Translations under genes and position numbers: made by a program
Part shown: positions 43,819 through 52,669 of the stretch, piece after piece
Layout of the letters: every line of letters begins with the position of its first letter
Position numbering within the stretch: position 1 is the stretch's first letter
Source of the DNA: an uncultured Bacteroidales bacterium
GTDB lineage: Bacteria > Bacteroidota > Bacteroidia > Bacteroidales > Muribaculaceae
Assembly (NCBI GenBank): GCA_902768435.1
Contig: CACXLJ010000013.1
Location: 1-64,000, forward strand
Length of the DNA stretch: 64,000 nt
Direction: 5' to 3'
The notes under the pieces: model-generated
Told to the model about the DNA's origin: nothing
The model's input: only the letters and a program-made list of their open reading frames with translations
The model's database searches: none

Positions 43819-45093
43819 ATGAGTATCAGTAAAGATGTCATCAAGCAGTGCCTGATTAGCAAGCAGCGCGAGGTAGATGAGGCGGTGATTGTGAACCGCC
43901 CTATAGAATTCGAAGAGAATGGCAACTATGTGATAGTTGGCGTGAGACATGCGGGTAAGTCGTACCTGCTATATCAGCGTGTGCGCCAGCTGCAGGCAGC
44001 AGGAAAGGGTTGGGACGAGATTCTGTTTGTGGACTTTGAGGATGAGCGTCTGGCAGAATTCCAGACGGAAGACTTCAACAGTCTGCTGGAGGCCCATCTG
44101 GAACTGTATGGCAAGAAGCCTGTGGTATTCCTTGACGAGGTACAGAACATTCCGCACTGGGATAAGTTTGTGAGGAGACTGTCTGATGCTAAATATTGGG
44201 TATATGTGACGGGCAGCAATGCGAAGATGCTGAGCAAGGAGGTGGCAACTACGCTGGGCGGAAGATTCTTTATCTATGATGCGTACCCATATTCATTTAA
44301 AGAATACCTGGCAGCGCAACAGGTGGAACTGAAGGAACATTGGGAATATGACACGATACAGCGGAGCGAGGTGAAGCGACATCTGAACGAATACTTCTAT
44401 TACGGTGGTCTGCCGGAAATCCTGTCGTTTAAGAATAAGCGAGCCATGCTGTCGAGCTTGTATCAGAAAATCTATCTGGGTGACATCTGCGCGCGAAACA
44501 ATATCAAGAACGACAGGGTGCTGAACATCCTGATCAAGAAGATGGCGGAGAGCGTGAAGCAGCCGTTGTCGTATAACAGGCTGAAGAATGTAATCGTGGC
44601 AACGGGGTCGCCCATCAGTGTGCCAACGACAATAGATTATGCTGGATATGCTGCAGACAGTTGGCTGATATTACCCATGCAAAATGAAGTAGGCAAACTG
44701 ACAGAGAAGGAGTCGCAAAAGAAATATTACTTTATAGACAATGGCTTACTTAACCTCTTCCTGATGAATTCCGAAACATCGCTGCTGGAGAATATGGTAG
44801 CAGTGGAACTCTGTAGACGGTATGGGAAAGAGAATGTGTATTATCTAAATGCAGACAAGGAAATTGACTTTATTATACCCGAAGAGAAACTGGCCATCCA
44901 AGTGTCGTATAGCATAAAAGATCAGATGACGTGTGAGAGAGAAGTGCCACAGCTGGCGAAATATGCAAAAAGACATCAAGATTGGAAGTGTATGCTCATT
45001 ACTTACGATGAGGAGAGCACTGAAGAGGGAATACCCGTGGTGCCAGTGTGGAAGTGGCTAATGAGCAGCGAAATAATAGAATCGCTGATATGA
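43819..45093 (+). CDS. AAA_14 / DUF4143 ATPase
   Basis: 424 residues. N-terminal AAA_14 domain with Walker A VRHAGKSYL (about residues 46-54) and Walker B KPVVFLDEVQNI (about 103-114), then a C-terminal DUF4143 region (about 200-420) containing an AEDKEIDFII-like stretch (NADKEIDFII) that resembles a restriction-endonuclease-fold core. Such proteins are widespread, often mobile and of unknown role. It stands alone on the plus strand inside the island, converging on the defence operon. Confidence 0.85.
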   Translation: MSISKDVIKQCLISKQREVDEAVIVNRPIEFEENGNYVIVGVRHAGKSYLLYQRVRQLQAAGKGWDEILFVDFEDERLAEFQTEDFNSLLEAHLELYGKKPVVFLDEVQNIPHWDKFVRRLSDAKYWVYVTGSNAKMLSKEVATTLGGRFFIYDAYPYSFKEYLAAQQVELKEHWEYDTIQRSEVKRHLNEYFYYGGLPEILSFKNKRAMLSSLYQKIYLGDICARNNIKNDRVLNILIKKMAESVKQPLSYNRLKNVIVATGSPISVPTTIDYAGYAADSWLILPMQNEVGKLTEKESQKKYYFIDNGLLNLFLMNSETSLLENMVAVELCRRYGKENVYYLNADKEIDFIIPEEKLAIQVSYSIKDQMTCEREVPQLAKYAKRHQDWKCMLITYDEESTEEGIPVVPVWKWLMSSEIIESLI

Positions 45094-45301
45094 AGGTTTT
45101 ATGGGCAATAAACAAGAAGAACAATATGGGACCTGCTAATGGCGATAAGGCTCTGGGTCATCCTTCCGAGTCGTTATTTCTTGTATAGTCATATCAATTG
45201 TTATTCAAACGTCAACAATGTTCCTTTATATATTGATTAGCTATATATTTGGGCGATTATCTGCACTTTTAGATGTGTATAAGACAAATCCTTTTATGCT
45301 T

Positions 45302-45952
45302 TTAATACCATCCATTTTGTTTCAATATTCGATGTAACTCTTGTCCTGTATCATTTAACTCAATAATGGTGTGGTGCCCCCAACCGCCATTGTCAATCTC
45401 ATTGTCTATCAAACCAAGGTTCATCAAAGCATTGACTTTTATTGAATCGTATTTGTTATAGTCTTTTATTTCTTTTTCGTATTCGGGCAAAGCTTTTAAA
45501 TCAAAGACAAAAGACCTATCAATTATTGAGCACAGTCGCAAGAACAATTCATCGTCAATATGGCCATATACCCGCTCTCTGTAGATATATCCCATAATGT
45601 CAGCCTTGGCATCATCCTCTGCTCGAAGTAGATAATGAGTCAGATATTCATATAGTTTATTCCGACGTTCTGCAGTTAAGCTATTCAAGAACTTATCTTT
45701 TTCTTTTTGGGGTATGTCCTTTTCTTTTTCCAAGAATTTTGCCAATTTTCTGATGAAGTGAAGTTCCTGAAACCTACTTCCTATCCGACCAAGTTTTAAT
45801 AAAGAACCAATATATGGGATGTCGTAGAAAGTTTCTAAGATATCGGAAGAAACATCTAACTCTAACTCAAGTCCAGATGATACAAATTCTTGTTCCTTCT
45901 TTGATACCGAAAGGGTAAAAATATCTTCCATCATAATTATTTTCAAATACAA
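45302..45952 (-). CDS. Unknown 216-residue protein at the end of the defence operon
   Basis: No recognised family. All-helical looking; a conserved-looking core EYLTHYLLRAEDDAKADIMGYIYRERV lies at about 95-125 (shown only in part: RAEDDAKADIMGYI), and the last 70 residues resemble a winged helix (NALMNLGLIDNE, TIIELNDTGQELHRIL). Residues 30-60 include a hydrophobic stretch (IPYIGSLLKLG) that could touch the membrane. The gene is the last of the minus-strand defence operon, 6 bp after a possible small ORF. It may be an accessory or immunity factor. Confidence 0.65.
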   Translation of the reverse strand: MYLKIIMMEDIFTLSVSKKEQEFVSSGLELELDVSSDILETFYDIPYIGSLLKLGRIGSRFQELHFIRKLAKFLEKEKDIPQKEKDKFLNSLTAERRNKLYEYLTHYLLRAEDDAKADIMGYIYRERVYGHIDDELFLRLCSIIDRSFVFDLKALPEYEKEIKDYNKYDSIKVNALMNLGLIDNEIDNGGWGHHTIIELNDTGQELHRILKQNGWY

Positions 45953-45958
45953 CTATTA

Positions 45959-46123
45959 TTAGCCATTTATTAAAACCATTAATCTGGTAAAATTAGGAAT
46001 GGAGATTTGATATATTTTTGCTTTAATATCAATACCACTTAACAGCATAGGAATGCCTTGAGCTATACACAATTGCCTATATAATTCCTTAATATACAAT
46101 TGTTGTGAGTTTTGTTCAACCAT
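45959..46123 (-). CDS. Possible small ORF between the McrC-like gene and the 216-residue gene
   Basis: 54 codons from ATG (MVEQNSQQLYIK...) to TAA, ending 6 bp before the start of the next gene, which fits the tight packing of this operon. The same frame stays open upstream to 46195, just past the McrC-like stop codon, giving 78 codons without a good start, so this could instead be the remnant of a longer gene. Protein-like composition; no family recognised. Confidence 0.4.
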   Translation of the reverse strand: MVEQNSQQLYIKELYRQLCIAQGIPMLLSGIDIKAKIYQISIPNFTRLMVLING

Positions 46124-46190
46124 TGATAATATTGTTGCAATTGCATTGTCATTTAAGACGACGTTTATTCTGTTATTTGTTAAGACTGTA

Positions 46191-48356
46191 TCAAGTTAAT
46201 AGCGTATCGATAGCATCAAACGTTGTGTCGATAAACGTGTTGTTGCTCATGTGGGAGGTGTCTATCTTTTTGTAGTCATCAAAAAGATGGCGGTTAAATT
46301 CCAGTTCAAAAGCCAAGCGAAGGTCGTTCTCGCTGCCTTCATCGCCTTTTGCTTCTTTAGCGGTTATAGTTCGAACTCGCTTCACCTCATACACATCACG
46401 AATACCCTTGCCCTTGATATAAGGGATAAAGAAGTGAAGATCGTGAAGGGCAATCGTTGTCGGGAAATTGGAGCCTGTATAATAGAGACTTGCTGAGCCA
46501 TTATCAAACATCTCCTCATTAACCCTTTTACGATTAACGACAAGTCCGATGAGTACTCGATTAGGCACTTCGACGAAAACGCCCTTCTGAGGAATCACCT
46601 GCTCGATAATCTTTGATGATTTAGAGACGATCAATTGAGCGATATGATCTTCGAGCAGCTTACGGCTAACGTCGTCTTTAGGACGCAACGGGAAGGCCCC
46701 AATATTTACAGCCTTAATCGAATCCTCAAATTTCTTAGGTTGGCCGTTTCCTGGGAATAGGATGTAACCGCCTATCACCTCTCGCTTGAGGGCTTCGTCC
46801 TGATTGTGCTGGTAATATATAGCATCACGATATCTGTGCATTTGGTTGATGGCTCCATCAGGTGGTTCGTCCACTTCATCACTATCACGTCCTCCAATAC
46901 GATATTTCGCATCAAAAAGGTAAGTGAACTTCATGCCTTTCTGCATATCGTCTTTGGTGAGTTGAAGAACGATGTCAGGCTTCTGAGGAACAGTGGGTAC
47001 GACCAAATCCGTAATACTGATACTATCATTGGGATGGTCTGTGTGCTTGGGATTGTAAACCAGCTCGGCAAGTTCCACGTCATCTTTCTTGAATAAAATG
47101 CGAGAATGCTCACCTTTACCCAGCTCCCACGTAAACATACCGCTCATTTCCATGCGGTTCCGATGGTCAACGTCACTGTCTTTTAGTCCGAGTTGTTCCT
47201 TGACGATATGGCTGACCTCAATAAAGCACCAAATCTCATATAGCGTCGCAATGTCTTTGGACTGCAAGCGATAAATACCGTCATTCAACGAGTATGCCCT
47301 ACGTAACAAGTTCCAAGTGCGATATACTTGACTGTAGTCGGTAGCCTTTTGAAGAACGAGACTTTCCTGAGAGAGCCCTTTGAAGCGCCCAATAGTACGG
47401 AAAAATGGATGGCGTTGCAGGTGTTTTAGTACTGATACTCGCTCCTGCATTTCAGCCACCATCGTTTCAGAGATGTTCTTCAGCTGTTCGATACGCTGCT
47501 CCAGTTGGGCGTATTTGGTTGTGATCTGCCCGAGGGCATATTTCAAGAAACGGTTTTCTTGAGTATCATTGTTCTGCACCTGCTCTTCATTGCGGTACAA
47601 GTGTGCAGGTTCTTTACGATGCTCGGCAAATTCATTCTCAATAGCAGATGTAACCCGTTTGAGTTTATCGGCACGTTGGTACACTTCTATACCACGTAAA
47701 CGGCGCCTAGGCCGCTCTATGATGCTGCGGCAAGCCTTAATGAATTTATCTTGTTCTCCTTGGAAGACGCTCCACCAAATCAGATCTGGTCTATCTCCAT
47801 CGGTCTGAGGGGAAAAACCATGGAAAGTTCGCTTCATGTAATCGAGCGATAGCATTCTGTATTCTCGCTCAATATCTTCAATGATATACTTCCAGTGTTC
47901 GTGATAATTGAGCTTTGTACTCAACACCTCAAACCCGAAAGTAAACGACTTTTGGGTATCACCAATTCTATATCTAAGGTTAATCTCGCTCTTGCCAATA
48001 TCGTTGCCATAGTTCAAGAATCCGGCTAGAATGTGGCTACGAAAGCTGAAGCCTTCATTGACGTTTTGCAACATCGAACTGAACTCGGCTTGGGTCACAT
48101 TGGAGTTAAACTCTACCCATATTGGGTAATTGGCGTTGTCGAAGAAGATAGCTCTGTTTGGTTCCCCCTGAATAATCTCAATGGCCGGGTCAGTTAGATT
48201 TGAGAGTTTTACTGACTGTACGCCATCACTCCAAGAGTATATGGAGGTCAAGTTTTCCACTCCTACATTCGTGACGGCCTTGCCCCAAATGCCCTCATAT
48301 TTGGGACATTCGATGCTCATGGTGAAGTCGATATGTTTTATTCTCAGAAGATCCAT
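46191..48356 (-). CDS. McrC-like DUF2357 / PD-(D/E)XK nuclease (LlaJI R2-type)
   Basis: 721 residues. The N-terminal two-thirds match DUF2357, which includes a coiled-coil region (about 270-330). The C-terminal nuclease core shows PDIVLQL (D near residue 462) and FDAKYRI (D-A-K near 482-484), the PD-(D/E)XK active-site pattern. In McrBC and LlaJI systems such a protein cuts DNA when driven by the AAA+ GTPase partner, whose gene lies 12 bp upstream. No truncation is seen. Confidence 0.83.
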   Translation of the reverse strand: MDLLRIKHIDFTMSIECPKYEGIWGKAVTNVGVENLTSIYSWSDGVQSVKLSNLTDPAIEIIQGEPNRAIFFDNANYPIWVEFNSNVTQAEFSSMLQNVNEGFSFRSHILAGFLNYGNDIGKSEINLRYRIGDTQKSFTFGFEVLSTKLNYHEHWKYIIEDIEREYRMLSLDYMKRTFHGFSPQTDGDRPDLIWWSVFQGEQDKFIKACRSIIERPRRRLRGIEVYQRADKLKRVTSAIENEFAEHRKEPAHLYRNEEQVQNNDTQENRFLKYALGQITTKYAQLEQRIEQLKNISETMVAEMQERVSVLKHLQRHPFFRTIGRFKGLSQESLVLQKATDYSQVYRTWNLLRRAYSLNDGIYRLQSKDIATLYEIWCFIEVSHIVKEQLGLKDSDVDHRNRMEMSGMFTWELGKGEHSRILFKKDDVELAELVYNPKHTDHPNDSISITDLVVPTVPQKPDIVLQLTKDDMQKGMKFTYLFDAKYRIGGRDSDEVDEPPDGAINQMHRYRDAIYYQHNQDEALKREVIGGYILFPGNGQPKKFEDSIKAVNIGAFPLRPKDDVSRKLLEDHIAQLIVSKSSKIIEQVIPQKGVFVEVPNRVLIGLVVNRKRVNEEMFDNGSASLYYTGSNFPTTIALHDLHFFIPYIKGKGIRDVYEVKRVRTITAKEAKGDEGSENDLRLAFELEFNRHLFDDYKKIDTSHMSNNTFIDTTFDAIDTLLT

Positions 48357-48368
48357 TAATTGAAACGG

Positions 48369-50423
48369 TTAAGCCCAGAACGAAGTATAACCACTATCTA
48401 AACGGTCAATCATTTCGTCAAGTTTTGCTAATGAAATAGATTGACGTATCGTTTTACCATCTTCTGTCGTTTCGCCTTCAGCTTTAGCGACAAAAACATC
48501 TTTTTCAGATATCGACCCAAGTTGAGCCTTGATTCCCTTCTTTAGACCCTCAAGCAATGATTTTTTAACTTTGGACTCATCACCTTCGATACGTGACAGA
48601 ATTTTCATTGAGGTAATCTCATCAAGGGCACGAGCTATGACATAGTTCTGATTCAACTCTGTTCCATCATCAAGTTTGCGATAGGGCAGATTATTAATGA
48701 CATAGAGCAAGAACTCGTTTCGTGTTCGATAGGCGACTTTAAATGGAGTGCCCTCAAGCTCGTCATTAACCTTTTGCAGATAGTTTATCACCTGATCACA
48801 AACCTCTTTATTCTGTTCATAAACATCCACCCCTTCAACAGCAGTGCCGATTAAATCGTCTTTACCAAGCTTGCCAATTACTTCATATTTAGAACTAAGA
48901 CCACCATCAAGGTTAACTTCATTCATTTCAATAGTCATAGCTCGGTCAAGCACTTTTCTAGAGAACGAGAAGGTGGTCTCATCCATGTTAACGGTACCCA
49001 CAACGATGAGATTATTAGGAATGTACAAGCGTTTACCACCTTCTTCTGTAAGATATGACTCTCGAACTTCATCCTCAAGAAATAGCTGATCAATCAAACT
49101 TTTATACTCTTCAGTACTTGAATAATCAATGATGGGATCCGTCTTAATATTGCCGTTTTCATCAACTTTGCGTGATTCAATTACGCTAAGGTATTCGGCA
49201 AAATATTGCTCTACTGGTGCAAGGTTCATCTCATCCAAACAAAGGAAATATGGCATCGTGGGATTTTTGATGGCCTTGACCATAAATTTAAGAAATGGAC
49301 CAACAATGTAATGAATACCGTCTATTCTGCTTACATAACCAATTAACTCGCTTGAGTCATGCCAATTAGGTTTTACCTGGACCATTTCAAAGTTGCTAGG
49401 TTTTTGAGCCTTGAATTCATCACTATCAGCAAACCAACATGAACGAGCAAGCTCTCTTACTATTCGACTTTTGCCCGTACCAGAAATGCCTGCAAGCAAT
49501 AAGAAGGGTTTAGATTTAATAGCGGTGATGAATGGACGATATTTGTTATCAATATTCTCATTAACTCCCTTACTGTTTGACACATAGATTTCAGCGTCAG
49601 TTATATGATGCTTGAGAATATCCTTGCAGTCTTTTAAAGTTTCGAGAAATGAGAAGTATTGGTTTAGGACAGTATAAGCAGCGTATTTAGTGCCTTGATA
49701 TTCTCCCACAATAGCATCTAAGACTTGATCCGTTTTGCGAATTTCAGATAGTGTATTTTTAAGAAGATCAATGTCAATAAAACTGAAGATAGATACCTCT
49801 TTTTCATAATATCTAGAGAGAATATCACCCAAATCTTTTTCAAACTTGGACACATAATCAGCATGATTGCCCATATGAGAATTGGTGCGTTTCAGATATT
49901 GTATAAAACGATCTCTAACGGTATCTATTGAAACATCATCAAGTGCCAATTCTTCATCTGCGGGTTGAATCGTCGTTAATAATCGAAGCTCAACTGAATC
50001 CTCAATCTTTTCTCCAAATAGCATAATTGTATGACGCTCAACAAGAAAATGCCGCAGATTAAATCCAGGGACTCCCAAATTATTCAAATAGAACCTATTA
50101 TCATCACGTTTAAGATGCTGAACAGTATATCTGGCAGTCTTATTCTGATTAAAAAAGGAGGAAACTTCTTTATAAAGAAAATCAAAGACCTCATTACTTG
50201 ACTCAACTTTATTTTCTCGATTATAAAGAGGCAGAATATTGCTGACAACACCAATAGCCTTAATAAAATCTTCTCTATAGAGAGTAAAGTTGATTGCTCC
50301 GCTTGTATCTGAGAGATAATCAGAAATATCTCTAGATAGGTTGATGCTTGTTTCGTTCGATGTACTTTGTGTCAGCTTAAAATGAGCATCTTGTCTCTGT
50401 ACAATTTTCTTAAACGGTTCCAT
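48369..50423 (-). CDS. McrB-like AAA+ NTPase (LlaJI R1-type)
   Basis: 684 residues. The N-terminal ~300 residues are a divergent, probably DNA-recognising region. AAA+ core: Walker A GISGTGKS (about 312-319), Walker B FLCLDEMNLA (D397-E398), and the McrB-type signature GTVNMDETTFSFSRKVLDRA (Asn near 479, Asp near 481; shown in part elsewhere). McrB-like motors use GTP or ATP to translocate and activate the McrC-type nuclease encoded next. It sits 11 bp after the methyltransferase gene. Confidence 0.85.
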   Translation of the reverse strand: MEPFKKIVQRQDAHFKLTQSTSNETSINLSRDISDYLSDTSGAINFTLYREDFIKAIGVVSNILPLYNRENKVESSNEVFDFLYKEVSSFFNQNKTARYTVQHLKRDDNRFYLNNLGVPGFNLRHFLVERHTIMLFGEKIEDSVELRLLTTIQPADEELALDDVSIDTVRDRFIQYLKRTNSHMGNHADYVSKFEKDLGDILSRYYEKEVSIFSFIDIDLLKNTLSEIRKTDQVLDAIVGEYQGTKYAAYTVLNQYFSFLETLKDCKDILKHHITDAEIYVSNSKGVNENIDNKYRPFITAIKSKPFLLLAGISGTGKSRIVRELARSCWFADSDEFKAQKPSNFEMVQVKPNWHDSSELIGYVSRIDGIHYIVGPFLKFMVKAIKNPTMPYFLCLDEMNLAPVEQYFAEYLSVIESRKVDENGNIKTDPIIDYSSTEEYKSLIDQLFLEDEVRESYLTEEGGKRLYIPNNLIVVGTVNMDETTFSFSRKVLDRAMTIEMNEVNLDGGLSSKYEVIGKLGKDDLIGTAVEGVDVYEQNKEVCDQVINYLQKVNDELEGTPFKVAYRTRNEFLLYVINNLPYRKLDDGTELNQNYVIARALDEITSMKILSRIEGDESKVKKSLLEGLKKGIKAQLGSISEKDVFVAKAEGETTEDGKTIRQSISLAKLDEMIDRLDSGYTSFWA

Positions 50424-50434
50424 ATACTAAGAAG

Positions 50435-51502
50435 TTATTCAGTGATTATTCTATTTGATATTAAATAATGCAGTACAGCATATACCATATTTACGCTGAC
50501 AGCATTTCCAGCCTGTTTATACATTGCGCCGTTTGCAACTCTTGCGTTTCTTGCTTTTTCTGCAAAATCATCAGGAAAGCCTTGAAGCATAAATGCTTCT
50601 CGCGGTGTAAGCTTTCTAATGGCTATATGAGTAAGCTCCTCTTTTGTCATTTCCTCTGACGGCCTTTGTCTTCCTTCAGATTGTATGAAAAGATCACTAT
50701 AATAATTGTCTTGACAGGCTCTATGCATCTTGTGCATGGATGCAGTCAAAGGCCGAGCGATTATTTGATCAATCTCAGATTTTGATTTGAAGCCAGCACT
50801 GCCATCACTTAGAATTGTCGGTTTAATTTTTTCAGATAGGTAATACTTGGGCTCTACATTTTTCTCAAGAATTTCAATTACTGAATCATAGAAATTTAAT
50901 GAGCATCTCATCCGATTAATTCTGGCAAATGATTGCTTCACCAATTCTGATGAGAACTCAAAATTACCCAAGTCTGCAAGTCTAGCAAAAATGATAACTC
51001 TATTTCGTTTTTGAGGCAATCCGAAATCATTTGAGTTGAAGATATCCATTCTAACTTGATATCCGGCATTTTCAAGCTCAGCTAAAATCACTGCGATTGT
51101 ATTGCCGTTATCGTGATTCTTTAAGTTCTTGACATTCTCTAGAAGAACGTATCGAGGATGTCTATGATTAATCATATCCATAATCCTAAAGAACATTTGT
51201 CCTCGTTCCTCATTAAAACCATCTTGGTCCCCCATCATACTGAAAGTCTGGCACGGAAAACCACCTGAAAGCAAATCGTACTGAGGAAGATTCTCCATTG
51301 CTTCAATATCTTCTACGAAAGCAACTATATCTCCCATTGATACCTCATTGTCGGTATTATAATTAGCACAATATGTCGCCTGGGCATTCTTGTCAATCTC
51401 AGAATACGCAACAGTATGTAATGGAAATCTCAAATCACGTGAAATCAAATCCATTGCACGTCTAAACCCACCAACTCCAGCAAATAATTCCACATGGTTC
51501 AT
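50435..51502 (-). CDS. C5 cytosine DNA methyltransferase (second of the LlaJI-like pair)
   Basis: 355 residues. All catalytic motifs are intact: motif I ELFAGVGGFRRAM (about 4-16), motif IV GGFPCQTFS with catalytic Cys84, motif VI LLENVKNL, motif VIII LPQKRNR, motif X QAGNAVSV. It makes 5-methylcytosine; the target-recognition region between VIII and X is distinct from its neighbour's, so the two probably methylate different strands or sites. Its start codon overlaps the upstream methyltransferase gene by 4 bp. Confidence 0.92.
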   Translation of the reverse strand: MNHVELFAGVGGFRRAMDLISRDLRFPLHTVAYSEIDKNAQATYCANYNTDNEVSMGDIVAFVEDIEAMENLPQYDLLSGGFPCQTFSMMGDQDGFNEERGQMFFRIMDMINHRHPRYVLLENVKNLKNHDNGNTIAVILAELENAGYQVRMDIFNSNDFGLPQKRNRVIIFARLADLGNFEFSSELVKQSFARINRMRCSLNFYDSVIEILEKNVEPKYYLSEKIKPTILSDGSAGFKSKSEIDQIIARPLTASMHKMHRACQDNYYSDLFIQSEGRQRPSEEMTKEELTHIAIRKLTPREAFMLQGFPDDFAEKARNARVANGAMYKQAGNAVSVNMVYAVLHYLISNRIITE

Positions 51503-52632
51503 AGAAACTTCATAATGCCGTCTCCTATAGCTTTAGCGAGTTTGACCGGTACAGCATTCCCAACTTGAGCATACCACATGTTTTGAGCTCCTGTGATTAT
51601 ATAATCATCTGGGAATGTCTGAATTCGAGCGGCTTCTCTTGGGCTCAAGCCTCTGGCTTCCCAAGGATGGATATACATATTGCAATCAAACTTCATGTGT
51701 GAAGTGATTGTTTTGCATATCTGAGACTCATTCAATTTAAAGTACTTGTCTTTAAAGATTCCATTACGGCGTTTGTAAGGCATGATATCTGCTATTGATT
51801 CATGCAATGAGTTAGCACCTTGTGGTAATCTTCTGAAGATTTCAATGTCTCTTTCATTATTATAGCGGTTCTTATGATTGTAGAGCATGTGAATATCTCT
51901 TCCATCATTTATGAAATCGTAGAATGGATTGTGAACATATTCAAATTCAATGGCTGTGTAACCAGACTCTGCATTTTCGATATTCTTAGCTCCTTTTTCT
52001 TTTCTCGCTTCAAGATGGGGCAGCCCTTCTAGAGCATCCTTTAGCACAAATGGATCGCGTTTATTTTTGTTTATTTCCTCAAATATTCTATGAGGATTTA
52101 TGCCAACCCTATTGCCTATCATTATAAAGCGTTCTCTATTTTGTGGGACACCAAAATCCTGGGCTTTCAAAATCGCATAATCAAATTCATATTCACCCCC
52201 AAGATAGTCTGTAAAGTCTTGAATGATTTCTTGACTTCTGTTCATCATACCCTTTACATTCTCCATGAGAAAAAATTGTGGACGAACACACCTAAGGAAG
52301 ATAAGATACTGTTTGTATAATACATTCCTTGGGTCGTCAAGAATTCTATGGCGATTGGCCATTGAAAAACCTTGACATGGAGGACCGCCACAAACAAGAG
52401 TAATATCAGAAAAAAATTCTTCATATTCCTTGATATGCGCATTAAGTTCTGCAATGTCTCCTATATAATAGTGACTATCAGGTAAAGAATGGTTATACTT
52501 GTATGTATTTGCAAATTGTTCTACAATCTCATTTGCAAACCACGGAGTAAACCCTGCCTGTTCGAGTCCTAGGCTTAGCCCCCCGCAACCTGCAAACAAG
52601 TCAACCATTTTGTATATTTGTGTCTTTGTCAT
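51499..52632 (-). CDS. C5 cytosine DNA methyltransferase (first of the LlaJI-like pair)
   Basis: 377 residues. Motif I MVDLFAGCGGLSLGL (about 8-22), motif IV CGGPPCQGFS with Cys86, motif VI LMENVKGM, motif VIII VPQNRER, motif X QVGNAVPV. An insertion with a Lys/Glu-rich segment precedes the recognition region. It is cytosine-specific and full length. It follows the GHKL gene by 37 bp, the widest gap within the operon core, which may mark a module border. Confidence 0.92.
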   Translation of the reverse strand: MTKTQIYKMVDLFAGCGGLSLGLEQAGFTPWFANEIVEQFANTYKYNHSLPDSHYYIGDIAELNAHIKEYEEFFSDITLVCGGPPCQGFSMANRHRILDDPRNVLYKQYLIFLRCVRPQFFLMENVKGMMNRSQEIIQDFTDYLGGEYEFDYAILKAQDFGVPQNRERFIMIGNRVGINPHRIFEEINKNKRDPFVLKDALEGLPHLEARKEKGAKNIENAESGYTAIEFEYVHNPFYDFINDGRDIHMLYNHKNRYNNERDIEIFRRLPQGANSLHESIADIMPYKRRNGIFKDKYFKLNESQICKTITSHMKFDCNMYIHPWEARGLSPREAARIQTFPDDYIITGAQNMWYAQVGNAVPVKLAKAIGDGIMKFL

Positions 52633-52669
52633 TATATCTATTTATGAAATACCAACTAACACTAAATGA

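Noticed and set aside
45094-45301. Gene in the gap between the AAA_14 gene and the 216-residue gene
   Set aside because: Only a 12-codon frame follows the first ATG; no RNA or terminator is evident.
46191-50423. Plain type IV McrBC system
   Set aside because: Considered, but the two adjacent overlapping C5 methyltransferases in LlaJI order make a modification-protected system more likely. Not fully excluded.
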